Shown in pieces: positions 15,838 to 22,997 of a stretch of DNA of 64,000 nucleotides. Both the position numbers and the translations under genes were made by a program. The notes under the pieces are model-generated. The model did no database searches. It was not told the origin of the DNA and worked only from the letters and a program-made list of their open reading frames with translations. Source of the DNA: Comamonas testosteroni ATCC 11996 (GTDB lineage Bacteria > Pseudomonadota > Gammaproteobacteria > Burkholderiales > Burkholderiaceae_C); NCBI RefSeq assembly GCF_000241525.1, contig NZ_AHIL01000041.1:124001-188000 (forward strand). The letters are read 5' to 3'. Each line of letters begins with the position of its first letter. The first letter of the stretch is position 1.

Positions 15838-18176
15838 TCGGCGTCCTCCAGCTCCGTCTGGTGGAAGCAGACACGCAGGGGCTTGCAACGTGGGGCGCGC
15901 TCGATGTCTACCTCCCACGCTTCAGCACCGACCTGCGCGGCGATGGTTCCGTAATAGCCGATCCAGGGCTTTTGCTTTTTGCCGGTGGCTGACTCATTGA
16001 CCTGCACACGCGTGCCAATTGCCAGTGTTGCCCCTTCCTTCACATCAGCACTGCCTTGGCCAGCGTCCACGGCCGCAGCCTGCGCGCCAGCAGGCTGCTG
16101 TGCGTCATCGTCCGGGTAGGGGAAATCGTCCTCGATCTCGGAGGCGGGCGGCAGACCATGAGCCGCCTCGGCGGCTACAGGGGCTGCTTTGTTGCCTTGC
16201 GCTTTAGCGCCTGATATGGGTGCCTGGGCGACAGCCACAGGCGCCCCCTCGATGCCCTGCGCGGCTGCGGCCGCGCCTGATCCTTCCAACTCCTGCAACG
16301 CTTCAGCGATCTGGGCAGACGCATGCGCAGCGCTGGTTTTCGGCACTTCGCCGGCCCGCGCAGCGGGCTTCTTGCCTTTTTTGGCATTGCCTCGCCCGCC
16401 ATCACCGCCAGCGCGCGCAGCGGGGTGTTGGGGTAGATCGGCCTTTGGGGCGTCAGGTTGAGGGGTGGCAGCGGCCTTTCGGGCGGCTTCGGCCGCGCGC
16501 ATATTGGCTTTGGCCTTGGCTTTTGCGGCCTCCACGTCCACGCCGCAGGCCTCGGCCATGGCCAGCAGCTCGGTATTGGGTGCTGGTCGCCAGTCGTTCG
16601 TATCGAGGTCGTAGCGGTTCCAGAAGCTACGGTCATGCAGGGCGATGATGCAACCGGTCAGCAGGTGGGGGCTGTTCCAGTCGTTGGCAGCTTGCCTGAT
16701 GGCTTCCTTGGGGACGACCTTTCCCAGATCCAGCAGCTTGCACAGCAGCTTGGCATCGTCACCATTGATCTGCCCTGCCAGGCGCCGCGCAGCCAGACGG
16801 TTGCCGGCCTTGGCCATGGGCGTGAGGAGTAGATCGACCTCCTGTTCTTCTTGCTGTAGCCGCTTGACTATTGCCTGCAACACGTCCATGCGCCAGGCGC
16901 GTTCGTAGTCGTCCTGGGCTTGTTTTTTGGCTTCCTTCTCAGCGCGCGCAGCTTGCTCGACAGCCTCGGCCGCCAGCTTCTCCTCGGCCTCGACGTGGCC
17001 GGCCATCTGCAGCAGCTGTTGCGCCTGCTCGGGCGTCACGCAGGCAATGAGTTCCTTGGGGTTGTCTGGGTTGGTGACCATGGTGGGCTTGATGCCCGAC
17101 TGCTCCATGACCTTGGCGCCGATGGCCTTGCGCAGAGTCTTGCCCTCGATGGGGCAGTCCCGCTGGCTGTCCAGACGCTTGTAGCCAGGCACTCCGGTGA
17201 AGTCGCTGTAGTAGCTGCCGATCAGTTGCTTAGATTCCCTTTCGTCCAGCACTTCGCAGCCGCGTTCCTGGGCTTGCTTGCGCAGTTGCTCAGCGTGGGC
17301 CTGTTCCTTGTTGCGGTAGCAAGGCGGGTTTGTGCACACGTCTGCACCCTTGCTTTCTTCGTCCTGGTCGGCACCAGTGCGATGCGGGCAGGTGGTGCAT
17401 GCGCCTGCAGAAGGGCAGAGGTCTGCGTCCTTGCGGCTGAACGGGGCTTTGCGCAAGTCCAGCATGTAATTAGTCTTGACGTGGCTCTGCACATCCCGCG
17501 CACTGGGCTTCTCATCGCGGTAGTTCGTCTCCAGTGCCCAATCCAGGGCTTCGCGCTGCAGGTCAAAGGTCGCAATGCGGGCGATGGGTAGGGCGCAGCT
17601 GTAGTCCAGCTCGCCTTGGCGCATGGCATCGCGGCCCTCGGGGCACAGGTTCAGGATCTTCAGGCGGGCATAGACGTAGGCCCGGCTCTTGCCGATTTTT
17701 TCGGCCACCTGGTCGGCATTCATGCCGTTGTTGTCCATCAGCACTTGGTAGCCCTCGGCTTCCTCCAGTGCTGTTACGTCTTCGCGCTGCAGGTTCTCGA
17801 TGACCTGGGCTTCCAGCGCCTGGGCATCCGTCATGAGGCGGATCATGGCCGGAATCTCTGCCACGGCCGCTATCTGGCTGGCGCGCCAGCGACGCTCGCC
17901 ACAGACCAGCTCGTACTCGGCTGGCTGGCGTTTCTCCGCCCTGGCCCAAGCCATTTCATCGCTGATGCGCTCCACGGGGAGAGGGCGTACCAAGATGGGT
18001 TGATGCACGCCTGATGCCTTGATGCTGTCGGCCAGCTCAGCGAGCTTCTCGGGGTCGAAGTGCTTGCGGGGATTCGTCAGGCTCCGGGCGATGCTAAGCA
18101 CGGGGATATGTGCCATGCGCTCGCCAGCGCCTGGCGTGGGCAGGGCCTGGGTGACGGTGTCCTGGGTATCGGTCAT
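15834..18176 (-). CDS. Large ParB-family protein with CTPase motif and Cys-rich insert
   Basis: A 780-residue ParB/Spo0J-like protein, more than twice the length of chromosomal ParB. The N-terminal ParB domain (about 22-135) keeps the CTP-binding GERRWRA box (93-99) and an ENLQRED motif (128-134). A KorB/Spo0J-type helix-turn-helix follows (about 151-180). Cysteines 254, 260, 263, 281 and 286 form a possible zinc cluster. The rest is helical, then low-complexity Ala/Pro/Lys, then a folded-looking C-terminal domain (about 715-775). GGAG lies upstream. No ParA is encoded nearby. A role in DNA clamp loading, regulation or partition is inferred. Confidence 0.8.
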   Translation of the reverse strand: MTDTQDTVTQALPTPGAGERMAHIPVLSIARSLTNPRKHFDPEKLAELADSIKASGVHQPILVRPLPVERISDEMAWARAEKRQPAEYELVCGERRWRASQIAAVAEIPAMIRLMTDAQALEAQVIENLQREDVTALEEAEGYQVLMDNNGMNADQVAEKIGKSRAYVYARLKILNLCPEGRDAMRQGELDYSCALPIARIATFDLQREALDWALETNYRDEKPSARDVQSHVKTNYMLDLRKAPFSRKDADLCPSAGACTTCPHRTGADQDEESKGADVCTNPPCYRNKEQAHAEQLRKQAQERGCEVLDERESKQLIGSYYSDFTGVPGYKRLDSQRDCPIEGKTLRKAIGAKVMEQSGIKPTMVTNPDNPKELIACVTPEQAQQLLQMAGHVEAEEKLAAEAVEQAARAEKEAKKQAQDDYERAWRMDVLQAIVKRLQQEEQEVDLLLTPMAKAGNRLAARRLAGQINGDDAKLLCKLLDLGKVVPKEAIRQAANDWNSPHLLTGCIIALHDRSFWNRYDLDTNDWRPAPNTELLAMAEACGVDVEAAKAKAKANMRAAEAARKAAATPQPDAPKADLPQHPAARAGGDGGRGNAKKGKKPAARAGEVPKTSAAHASAQIAEALQELEGSGAAAAAQGIEGAPVAVAQAPISGAKAQGNKAAPVAAEAAHGLPPASEIEDDFPYPDDDAQQPAGAQAAAVDAGQGSADVKEGATLAIGTRVQVNESATGKKQKPWIGYYGTIAAQVGAEAWEVDIERAPRCKPLRVCFHQTELEDAE
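16013..16026. repeat. Degenerate copy of the CACGTG-core palindrome
   Basis: TGCACACGCGTGCC matches TGCACACGTGTGCA at 12 of 14 positions and lies in the 3' end of the ParB-family gene. Weakest member of the set. Confidence 0.3.
17333..17346. repeat. parS-like palindrome copy A (13/14)
   Basis: TGCACACGTCTGCA lies inside the ParB-family gene, covering its ADVCT residues. One mismatch from the palindrome TGCACACGTGTGCA. Confidence 0.55.
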
Positions 18177-18640
18177 GCTGCAGCTCCTTCAGTCCGAGCC
18201 ATCCAGTGGGCGCGCATGCGGTCCACGTCATGGATGGCATTGGTGCGCCAGTCATCGCCATGTGTCAGGTAGTGGGTCAGCATCCAGTGCAGGACGGCAG
18301 CCTGCTCCTCTTCGGCTTTGCGTGGGACGTCATGTCCACCCATGCGCAAGGCCTCTGCAAAAGTTACGCACTGAAAGCACATCAGTCCGAGGATCTTTTT
18401 CAGCTCTGCTGTAAGGGGTGGAATTACAGGTGCCGCTGCTTTTTCCGGGGGAGCCATGCCGTACAGGAACCCTTTCACTGCCGGTTGCTTGCCCAGCCAC
18501 CCCACGGCATCGATGGCCAGCGCGTGGGCTGCTGTCTCAAGGCGCATGCCGGGGCGAGGGCTTGGAATGTCCACGTGCACTTGGGCGTGTCCATCGGGCA
18601 GGTTTTCGATGACCAGGGTGATGCGATTCAGATCAGGCAT
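18173..18640 (-). CDS. Phage early protein, unknown function
   Basis: A 155-residue soluble protein. The N-terminal half begins with alternating beta strands (NRITLVIENLPDGHAQVHVD) and the C-terminal half is helical with several His and Trp (HWMLTHYLTHGDDWRTNAIH). AAGGAGG lies 7 bases upstream of ATG 18640. It overlaps the ParB-family start by 4 bases, so the pair is coupled and may act together. No family recognised. Confidence 0.7.
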   Translation of the reverse strand: MPDLNRITLVIENLPDGHAQVHVDIPSPRPGMRLETAAHALAIDAVGWLGKQPAVKGFLYGMAPPEKAAAPVIPPLTAELKKILGLMCFQCVTFAEALRMGGHDVPRKAEEEQAAVLHWMLTHYLTHGDDWRTNAIHDVDRMRAHWMARTEGAAA

Positions 18641-18986
18641 GTGCTGCCTCCTTGGGTGGGGTTGCATTGGCCTGCGTGGCGCGGCCGTGGACTTGGATGT
18701 GGCTGGACATGCCCAGCGTGGTGCGCAGCTGGGCGATGGGTGCCCAGACCGTGACGCGCATGCCTTTTTTCATGGAGCGAGCTGCACGGTCGGCATCGCC
18801 GCGCAGAGCGGCCGGGTAGACCTGCTCGGCCCGAACCGGGGCGGTGCAACTGCCGTCTGACTGCATGACCAGGCAGAGCACGGGCATGGGGGTGTTGTCA
18901 TCACCCATGGGGCGGGTGCGGACCTCAGCGTCCTGCAGCAGCACGCCGCTGAGCTGGATATGGGTGTCGGTCAATGCGTTGGGCAT
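18633..18986 (-). CDS. OB-fold-like (single-strand DNA-binding-like) phage protein
   Basis: A 117-residue, beta-rich protein. The order IQLSGVLLQDAEVRTRP, then PVLCLVMQSD, then MRVTVWAPIAQLRTTLG resembles an OB fold of the SSB/PriB type, with a disordered tail. This is a pattern-based guess. GGAG lies 7 bases before ATG 18986. The start overlaps the stop of the 49-residue gene upstream by one base and its end overlaps the next gene, so it belongs to the leftward early operon. Confidence 0.55.
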   Translation of the reverse strand: MPNALTDTHIQLSGVLLQDAEVRTRPMGDDNTPMPVLCLVMQSDGSCTAPVRAEQVYPAALRGDADRAARSMKKGMRVTVWAPIAQLRTTLGMSSHIQVHGRATQANATPPKEAAHA

Positions 18987-19135
18987 CACAGCACTCCAGC
19001 GTCAATTGCCACGCGCAGTGCGGCCAGGGCCAAAGCCACTGCACAGATTGCAGCCGAGCGAATGTAGGCCCTTCGGTTGCGTTTGAGCATGCGGGGTGTG
19101 GGTGCCCCGTCCAGTTGAATGATGGGTGTGCTCAT
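18986..19135 (-). CDS. 49-residue single-pass membrane protein
   Basis: A short gene starting ATG 19135 with GAGG 6 bases upstream. The product has a basic middle (RMLKRNRRAYIRS) followed by one hydrophobic helix (AAICAVALALAALRVAI) near the C-terminus. Its TGA overlaps the ATG of the OB-like gene by one base, so coupled translation supports reality. Function unknown. Confidence 0.6.
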   Translation of the reverse strand: MSTPIIQLDGAPTPRMLKRNRRAYIRSAAICAVALALAALRVAIDAGVL

Positions 19136-19143
19136 GTCCGACC

Positions 19144-19518
19144 TCAAAATGGATAGGGGCTGCTCTCTTCGATCAACTCGCGGACAAAGCCGGTGTACTG
19201 CTTTGCTCGGTCGTAGCTGTCATAGGCGCAGTGATTGATGGCCTCGTGCGCGTCGTCCTCAATGCGGTGGCGCAGTCGGTCGCAGGCCAGCCGGCACATC
19301 GCGTCCAGGTCTAGCGCTGGGCGTGGTGCAGCAGTCAACGGAGCAATCAGTCGAAAGACTTGGGTATCCGTCCTGTTAGGCAGATCGACGGTCATGCGGA
19401 CGGTCACTTCGGGCAATTGACGAGGGCGCAGCGCGACATCGACGGCTTGGATGTACTTCATGTCCTCCAGACCCAGCACGCGCAGCAGGGCCTTGTTGGT
19501 GTTGTGGATGGTCTTCAC
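19144..19518 (-). CDS. Phage early protein, unknown function
   Basis: A 124-residue acidic protein. I chose GTG 19518 because GGAGGG lies 7 bases upstream and the GTG overlaps the previous stop by 4 bases; the longer frame to 19758 reads through an overlapping gene. The N-terminal half is beta-rich (EVTVRMTVDLPNRT), the C-terminal half helical. No family recognised. Confidence 0.65.
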   Translation of the reverse strand: MKTIHNTNKALLRVLGLEDMKYIQAVDVALRPRQLPEVTVRMTVDLPNRTDTQVFRLIAPLTAAPRPALDLDAMCRLACDRLRHRIEDDAHEAINHCAYDSYDRAKQYTGFVRELIEESSPYPF

Positions 19519-19652
19519 GCTGCGGCCCTCCGTGCGCTGATGGGATGGGCATTGCCGAAGCGAGCCATAGCACGCGCGATGGCATCGCAGCCGCCCGTGG
19601 CCAGGGTGGTGCGGCGCTTGCGACCACAGGTGACGATGTAGCGGGTCAGCAT
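19515..19652 (-). CDS. 45-residue basic phage protein
   Basis: A small Arg-rich protein starting ATG 19652 with GGAGG 6 bases upstream. It overlaps both neighbours (its stop with GTG 19518, its start with the stop of the 107-residue gene), as expected for genuine coupled genes in this operon. Function unknown; the many Arg residues could suit nucleic-acid contact. Confidence 0.55.
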   Translation of the reverse strand: MLTRYIVTCGRKRRTTLATGGCDAIARAMARFGNAHPISARRAAA

Positions 19653-19969
19653 GTGGGGCCTCCATTTGGAAAATGACGTGCCCGAAACGCTTCCTCCCAG
19701 AGCTGGCATGCGAGTTTGGCGGCTTTTTCAACGCCCAAGTGCAGCAGCAAGCCGCCATCTATGGCGTGCTTCTCGTCTGATTTGGCCGAGAATTCGAGTG
19801 CAGTGCAGGCATCAAGAATCGCGTTGCGGTACGGTCCAGGGCGCAGTGCATCGCGCTTCTTTTGCAGCAATGCGAAAGACTCGCGGCCTTGCCATGCGCA
19901 TTTGAGCCAGATGAGGTTTTCCGTGAACCGCTTTGATGTGCACACGTGTGCACTGTGTGTGTTTGACAT
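19646..19969 (-). CDS. First gene of leftward early operon, unknown function
   Basis: A 107-residue mainly helical protein. ATG 19969 has GGAG 7 bases upstream; ATG 19987 has none. It is the first gene after the leftward promoter and OL operators, so it would be the earliest leftward product after derepression. Its codons 7-11 (AHVCT) carry an exact copy of the palindrome TGCACACGTGTGCA. No family recognised. Confidence 0.65.
   Translation of the reverse strand: MSNTHSAHVCTSKRFTENLIWLKCAWQGRESFALLQKKRDALRPGPYRNAILDACTALEFSAKSDEKHAIDGGLLLHLGVEKAAKLACQLWEEAFRARHFPNGGPTC
19939..19952. repeat. parS-like palindrome copy B (exact)
   Basis: TGCACACGTGTGCA, extended to a 16-bp palindrome by flanking G and C. 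Inside the 5' end of the first leftward gene. Confidence 0.6.
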
Positions 19970-20008
19970 TCCCCAACTCCTCGACATGTCTATGAAGGCA
20001 ATGTTTGC

Positions 20009-20022
20009 ATCACTCGTGTGAT
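20009..20022. promoter_or_regulatory. Operator OL-a
   Basis: ATCACTCGTGTGAT, 11 of 12 arm positions of the inverted consensus ATCACT-NN-AGTGAT, between the leftward promoter and its first gene. Confidence 0.75.
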
Positions 20023-20036
20023 TTGATGCGGCGCCA

Positions 20037-20066
20037 ATAATCACACGAGTGATCTTTGCTTGTCAA
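20037..20066 (-). promoter_or_regulatory. Leftward early promoter PL
   Basis: Read leftward: TTGACA (complement of 20061-20066), an 18-bp spacer, then GATTAT (complement of 20037-20042). Operator OL-b fills the spacer and OL-c overlaps the -35, so repressor binding would directly exclude RNA polymerase. Confidence 0.75.
20040..20053. promoter_or_regulatory. Operator OL-b
   Basis: ATCACACGAGTGAT, placed between -35 and -10 of PL. It matches the same half-sites as the operators beside the repressor gene. Confidence 0.78.
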
Positions 20067-20078
20067 CACACTAGTGAT
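20065..20078. promoter_or_regulatory. Operator OL-c (weaker)
   Basis: AACACACTAGTGAT has one perfect half-site (AGTGAT) and a degenerate partner, overlapping the -35 of PL. Confidence 0.6.
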
Positions 20079-20859
20079 GATTTCGAGCGTGAGTGTTGGA
20101 GGTGTTGGTCTGCTCTGCTTGGGGGGGGGCGACTGGATGCTCTATGCGGGAACCCAGATTCCTCTCATCAAGCCGCTTGATTTGGATTTGAGTGTTTCAA
20201 ATCCAGTTGAATATCCAACTTGGGAATTTAGTCCTAAACAATTAATGTGCACTGATGGCTTTTGCTTGTATACGGAGTATGCAAAGTATGTGCATTATTT
20301 ACTTTGTTCGTTATACGCTTTGTTCGTTATTTGCTTCCTTCGGCATTTGCTTCGTTCGTTGTTTGCTTTCTTTGCTATACGCTTTGTTTCATTGGTGCAT
20401 TATTCAAAATGGAATTAACTTTAGGAAAACCAAGTGGATTCGAAATGTGGGGAAAGAAATGAATCTCAAGCTGCTTGAAGTGGGAGGCTTGTGCAGGTGG
20501 GTGTGCTTGCCGTATCAAGGCGCTTGATGCAGGGGTACACGATAGTGCGCGGTGTCCGTGATGCAGGTGTCTGCGTGCTTGAAAAGCGCGGCGTTAGGTG
20601 CCGAGTTGGTGTGTGTGAGTGTCGTTCTGCGCTCTATTGAGTAGCTGCTTCCAAGAGTGCATGGGGGGTTTTGCAGCAAAAGTTCCAAGAGCGGCTGTCT
20701 GTTGTCCAGGCGGGGGCTTTTTCGCGTGCGAAATTGATTGCGCACCAGTCAGGGTGACTAAGGGGTGTTGCGGTGCGGGGCTCTGAGATATGTGATTTCA
20801 AGTGGCTTGATGGTCTACCTTCCAGGGGCGCGGGGTAGCCTGCCTTTGCTTGTTGGCGC
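20079..20859. other. AT-rich non-coding island between OL and the repressor gene
   Basis: About 780 bp without a gene I can support. It contains a hairpin (TGGATTTGA-GTGTT-TCAAATCCA, 20183-20205), the 16-bp repeat array at 20301-20396, and a short inverted repeat AGTCA-GGG-TGACT (20748-20760). The part from about 20140 to 20470 is much more AT-rich than the rest of the prophage. Candidate functions are a replication origin or a binding array for a phage protein. Confidence 0.45.
20301..20396. repeat. Six tandem 16-bp repeats
   Basis: Six adjoining 16-mers with no spacers: ACTTTGTTCGTTATAC, GCTTTGTTCGTTATTT, GCTTCCTTCGGCATTT, GCTTCGTTCGTTGTTT, GCTTTCTTTGCTATAC and GCTTTGTTTCATTGGT. The consensus is near GCTTTGTTCGTTATTT. 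The array is bracketed by GTGCATTATT at 20290-20299 and 20395-20404. The period is not a multiple of three, which argues against a coding repeat and for iterons or a protein-binding array. Confidence 0.75.
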
Positions 20860-20883
20860 AAAAAAAGCGCCTTTCGGCGCTTT
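20860..20883 (-). terminator. Terminator after the repressor gene
   Basis: Read leftward, AAAGCGCC-GAAA-GGCGCTTT with a further T run forms an 8-bp stem with a GAAA tetraloop, 19 bp after the repressor stop. Confidence 0.88.
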
Positions 20884-20901
20884 GAGTGGTGAGGGCAGTT
20901 C

Positions 20902-21567
20902 TCAGGGAAGTCGACCAAAGGATGCGTCAACCACTACGCCAACGATGGCGTCGCCTTCAAGCATTTTTAAGAATCGGTGTGGCCAGTCGGGGTTGATGGC
21001 TTCAAGATAAGGCTCGCCATCGACAAGCGTGTATAGCTTAAAAGTTGCCTCGTGCTCTGCCTCGCGGCGCGCAATGACAAACTGACCAGGCTTCGCCTCT
21101 AGATGAGGGTTGACATGTAGCAGCATCCCATCAGGGAACGAATGTGGACCAGACTTTGAGGTCATCGAGCTTCCACGAACTCGCAGAAGATACCCGCATT
21201 CGCCAAGGTCGTATGGTGAGTATCCATATTCTTCGGCTTGCCAAGCTTCAACGCCCTCGCAGCTGCCTGTCCATTTTCCAGCTTGCACCAACGACACGAT
21301 TGGATATCTCCCTTTTCCCTTGATATTCGGTCCGGGCTCGATATTACTGGATATATACAGGTGCTTGTCAATGCCTGTTTGAAGATAATCTGGGGTTGTG
21401 CCCAAAATATCTGCAATTTTTACGATGCTGGCTCCATATCCGCGCAAATCGCGTTCGATATTGCCGATGCCGCCCTGGCTGGAGAAGCCAGCTTCTGTAG
21501 CAAGTTGAGCCTGCGTGAGGCCCTTGGCTTGTCGCAAGCGCTTGAGTCGTTGGCCTAGTGTTTCCAT
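20902..21567 (-). CDS. CI-type repressor with LexA-like S24 peptidase domain
   Basis: A 221-residue lysogeny repressor. Residues 6-62 form an XRE helix-turn-helix (LTQAQLATEAGFSSQGGIGN). The C-terminal domain (about 88-215) is the S24 autoprotease: the nucleophile Ser lies in VRGSSMTSKSGPHSFPDG and the general-base Lys probably in ATFKLYT. It should dimerise on the ATCACT-NN-AGTGAT operators and self-cleave with RecA after DNA damage, linking induction to SOS. It is divergent from the Cro-like gene, with OR between them. Confidence 0.92.
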   Translation of the reverse strand: METLGQRLKRLRQAKGLTQAQLATEAGFSSQGGIGNIERDLRGYGASIVKIADILGTTPDYLQTGIDKHLYISSNIEPGPNIKGKGRYPIVSLVQAGKWTGSCEGVEAWQAEEYGYSPYDLGECGYLLRVRGSSMTSKSGPHSFPDGMLLHVNPHLEAKPGQFVIARREAEHEATFKLYTLVDGEPYLEAINPDWPHRFLKMLEGDAIVGVVVDASFGRLP

Positions 21568-21578
21568 AGTTAGATTTC

Positions 21579-21592
21579 ATCACTTGTGTGAA
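21579..21592. promoter_or_regulatory. Operator OR-a
   Basis: ATCACTTGTGTGAA, close to the repressor start. A half-site ATCACTTTGGTATG continues directly after it (21592-21605). Confidence 0.7.
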
Positions 21593-21613
21593 TCACTTTG
21601 GTATGTTTTGTTG

Positions 21614-21641
21614 TTGCTGGATCTATCACTTGAGTGATAAT
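21614..21641 (+). promoter_or_regulatory. Rightward early promoter PR
   Basis: TTGCTG (21614-21619), a 16-bp spacer and GATAAT (21636-21641). Operator OR-b overlaps the -10, so repressor shuts off the Cro-like gene and replication genes. The transcript would start within a few bases of ATG 21650, leaving almost no leader. Confidence 0.6.
21625..21638. promoter_or_regulatory. Operator OR-b
   Basis: ATCACTTGAGTGAT has perfectly inverted half-sites (ATCACT / AGTGAT) and is the best match of the five. Confidence 0.8.
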
Positions 21642-21649
21642 GCGAGGCA

Positions 21650-21889
21650 ATGAATGCACTGAACACTGCTATCGAGAGGGCTCAAGGCGTTTGCCGTCTG
21701 GCTGACGCGATTGGTGTCGGCCAGTCGGTCATTAGCAATTGGCGCAAGCGTGGGACGCTGCCTGATCCAGTGAGCTGCGTTCGGATAGAGAAGCAGTTCG
21801 GTGTGTCGCGCAAAGAGTTGAGGCCGTTTGACTGGCCTGATATCTGGCCCGAGCTGGAGACCTCTTCGCAGGAGTCATCCCTTGGTTGA
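21650..21889 (+). CDS. YdaS/Cro-like DNA-binding protein
   Basis: A 79-residue protein with a helix-turn-helix at about residues 15-38 (LADAIGVGQSVISNWRKRG) of the YdaS type found opposite phage repressors. As the first gene under PR, it should repress the CI promoter and favour lytic growth. Only AGG at 3 bases precedes ATG 21650, and the predicted transcript starts close to the ATG, so translation may be near-leaderless. A terminator-like hairpin follows. Confidence 0.82.
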   Translation: MNALNTAIERAQGVCRLADAIGVGQSVISNWRKRGTLPDPVSCVRIEKQFGVSRKELRPFDWPDIWPELETSSQESSLG

Positions 21890-21909
21890 CGGCCTGAACT
21901 TCACCCACC

Positions 21910-21945
21910 GCCCAGATCGGAGCTGTACAGCTGCCGGGCGTTTTG
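21910..21945 (+). terminator. tR1-like terminator after the Cro-like gene
   Basis: Nested pairing: CGCCC with GGGCG around the 12-bp palindrome AGCTGTACAGCT (21921-21932), followed by TTTTGTC. The position matches the lambda tR1 site between cro and cII. Confidence 0.6.
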
Positions 21946-22096
21946 TCTCCTCGCTCCATCAAGGTGCTGCACACGCGGGAAGGTGTGTGCGGCTTGTTGT
22001 GCTGCGGGCGGTGGGCTTTTTTATTCATGGACGCAGTGTCGTTGCTGCGGGTGCGGGCCGAAAGCCTGAAATTTTTCTGTTTCAAGGGGGTGGGCT

Positions 22097-22618
22097 GTGA
22101 CCTGCTATCTGTCTCCCAATGCATGGCGCGATGTGCTCTACAACGCGGTGCGCAACACCCCCGGCGGCGTCTCGGCCGCTGCCACTTTTCTGACCATGCG
22201 TCGTGGTCGCAGCATTCACCCTGAAACCCTGCGCGCCCGTCTGCGTGGCGTTGATGGCGAGTGGATCAACCTGGAGATGCTGGAGCTGCTGACGGAATGG
22301 ATGCAGGAATGCCGGGATCCTGGTGCCCTCAAGTGGCTGACCACCCTGAACCAGCAATATGGAATGGTGGCCATGACCTTGCCCCCTGCACCTCCTGGTG
22401 GCTGGCCCTGCGAGGCCGAGGCCATCCAGAAGAAGCTGCTGCAGCTGGGCGTCGAGGGTGGATCTTTGACCGCCCTGGGTATGCGAGTCACCGAGGACAA
22501 GCGCGTGGAGCCGGCCGAGGCCGAGCAGATGTGCGCCCAGATCATGGGAGAGGTTGAGCTGCTCCTGCGCCTGCACCGCAATGTGCGCCGCGCTGCCGGC
22601 CTGGAGGTGGATCTATGA
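22097..22618 (+). CDS. CII-like phage regulatory protein (CP76 family)
   Basis: A 173-residue protein resembling the Phage_CP76 / regulatory CII group: an N-terminal segment DVLYNAVRNTPGGVSAAATFL, a long central helix, and a C-terminal helical hairpin. It starts at GTG 22097 with AAGGGGG upstream. Its place directly after the Cro-like gene fits a lysis-lysogeny regulator or an accessory replication protein. It overlaps the next gene by 4 bases. Confidence 0.7.
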   Translation: MTCYLSPNAWRDVLYNAVRNTPGGVSAAATFLTMRRGRSIHPETLRARLRGVDGEWINLEMLELLTEWMQECRDPGALKWLTTLNQQYGMVAMTLPPAPPGGWPCEAEAIQKKLLQLGVEGGSLTALGMRVTEDKRVEPAEAEQMCAQIMGEVELLLRLHRNVRRAAGLEVDL

Positions 22619-22917
22619 GGCCCGCAGGAGAAATCAGCCTGGCTATCGAGCAGGCCGTGGAGAAGCTCTGGACGCCTGAGCGCAGCCCGACCCTGGCCGA
22701 GATTGCCGCTCATTTGATGACGGTGGGCGTGGCTTTCAACGCCATCCGCAACACGGTCCCAAAGATGAAGCGCTATGGCCGCCTTGTGATTAGTGGGCAG
22801 CGCAAGGTGCCTAGACGCAATCGACCGGCAGCCGAGTACGCGCTGCCGCATCAAGTTCATGCCGCCAATGAGGCGGATTTCGTCGGCCTTTCGCAGGCCA
22901 TGCAGCTCTGGGGGTAA
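22615..22917 (+). CDS. Small winged-helix-like phage protein
   Basis: A 100-residue protein with a helix-turn-helix-like middle (SPTLAEIAAHLMTVGVAFNA) followed by a basic segment (KMKRYGRLVISGQRKVPRR). It is translationally coupled (ATGA) to the CII-like gene and precedes the helicase, so it may be a replication accessory such as an origin or helicase-loading factor. No family recognised. Confidence 0.6.
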   Translation: MRPAGEISLAIEQAVEKLWTPERSPTLAEIAAHLMTVGVAFNAIRNTVPKMKRYGRLVISGQRKVPRRNRPAAEYALPHQVHAANEADFVGLSQAMQLWG

Positions 22918-22997
22918 GGAATGGTTGTAGTGCACGTCGCTGGTGTTAGGGACGCCGGCGTGTCGATGTTCTGTCAGGGATGGCAAGGGGGTGCTGC

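Noticed and set aside
20056-20418. Rightward 120-codon frame with a hydrophobic C-terminal half
   Set aside because: Its hydrophobic part is produced by the T-rich 16-bp repeats, whose period is not a multiple of three. It starts at TTG without a ribosome site. A short real gene here cannot be fully excluded.
20515-20930. Two overlapping leftward frames downstream of the repressor
   Set aside because: They cross the repressor terminator, have no ribosome sites, and the predicted proteins are low-quality (Pro/His/Arg-rich).
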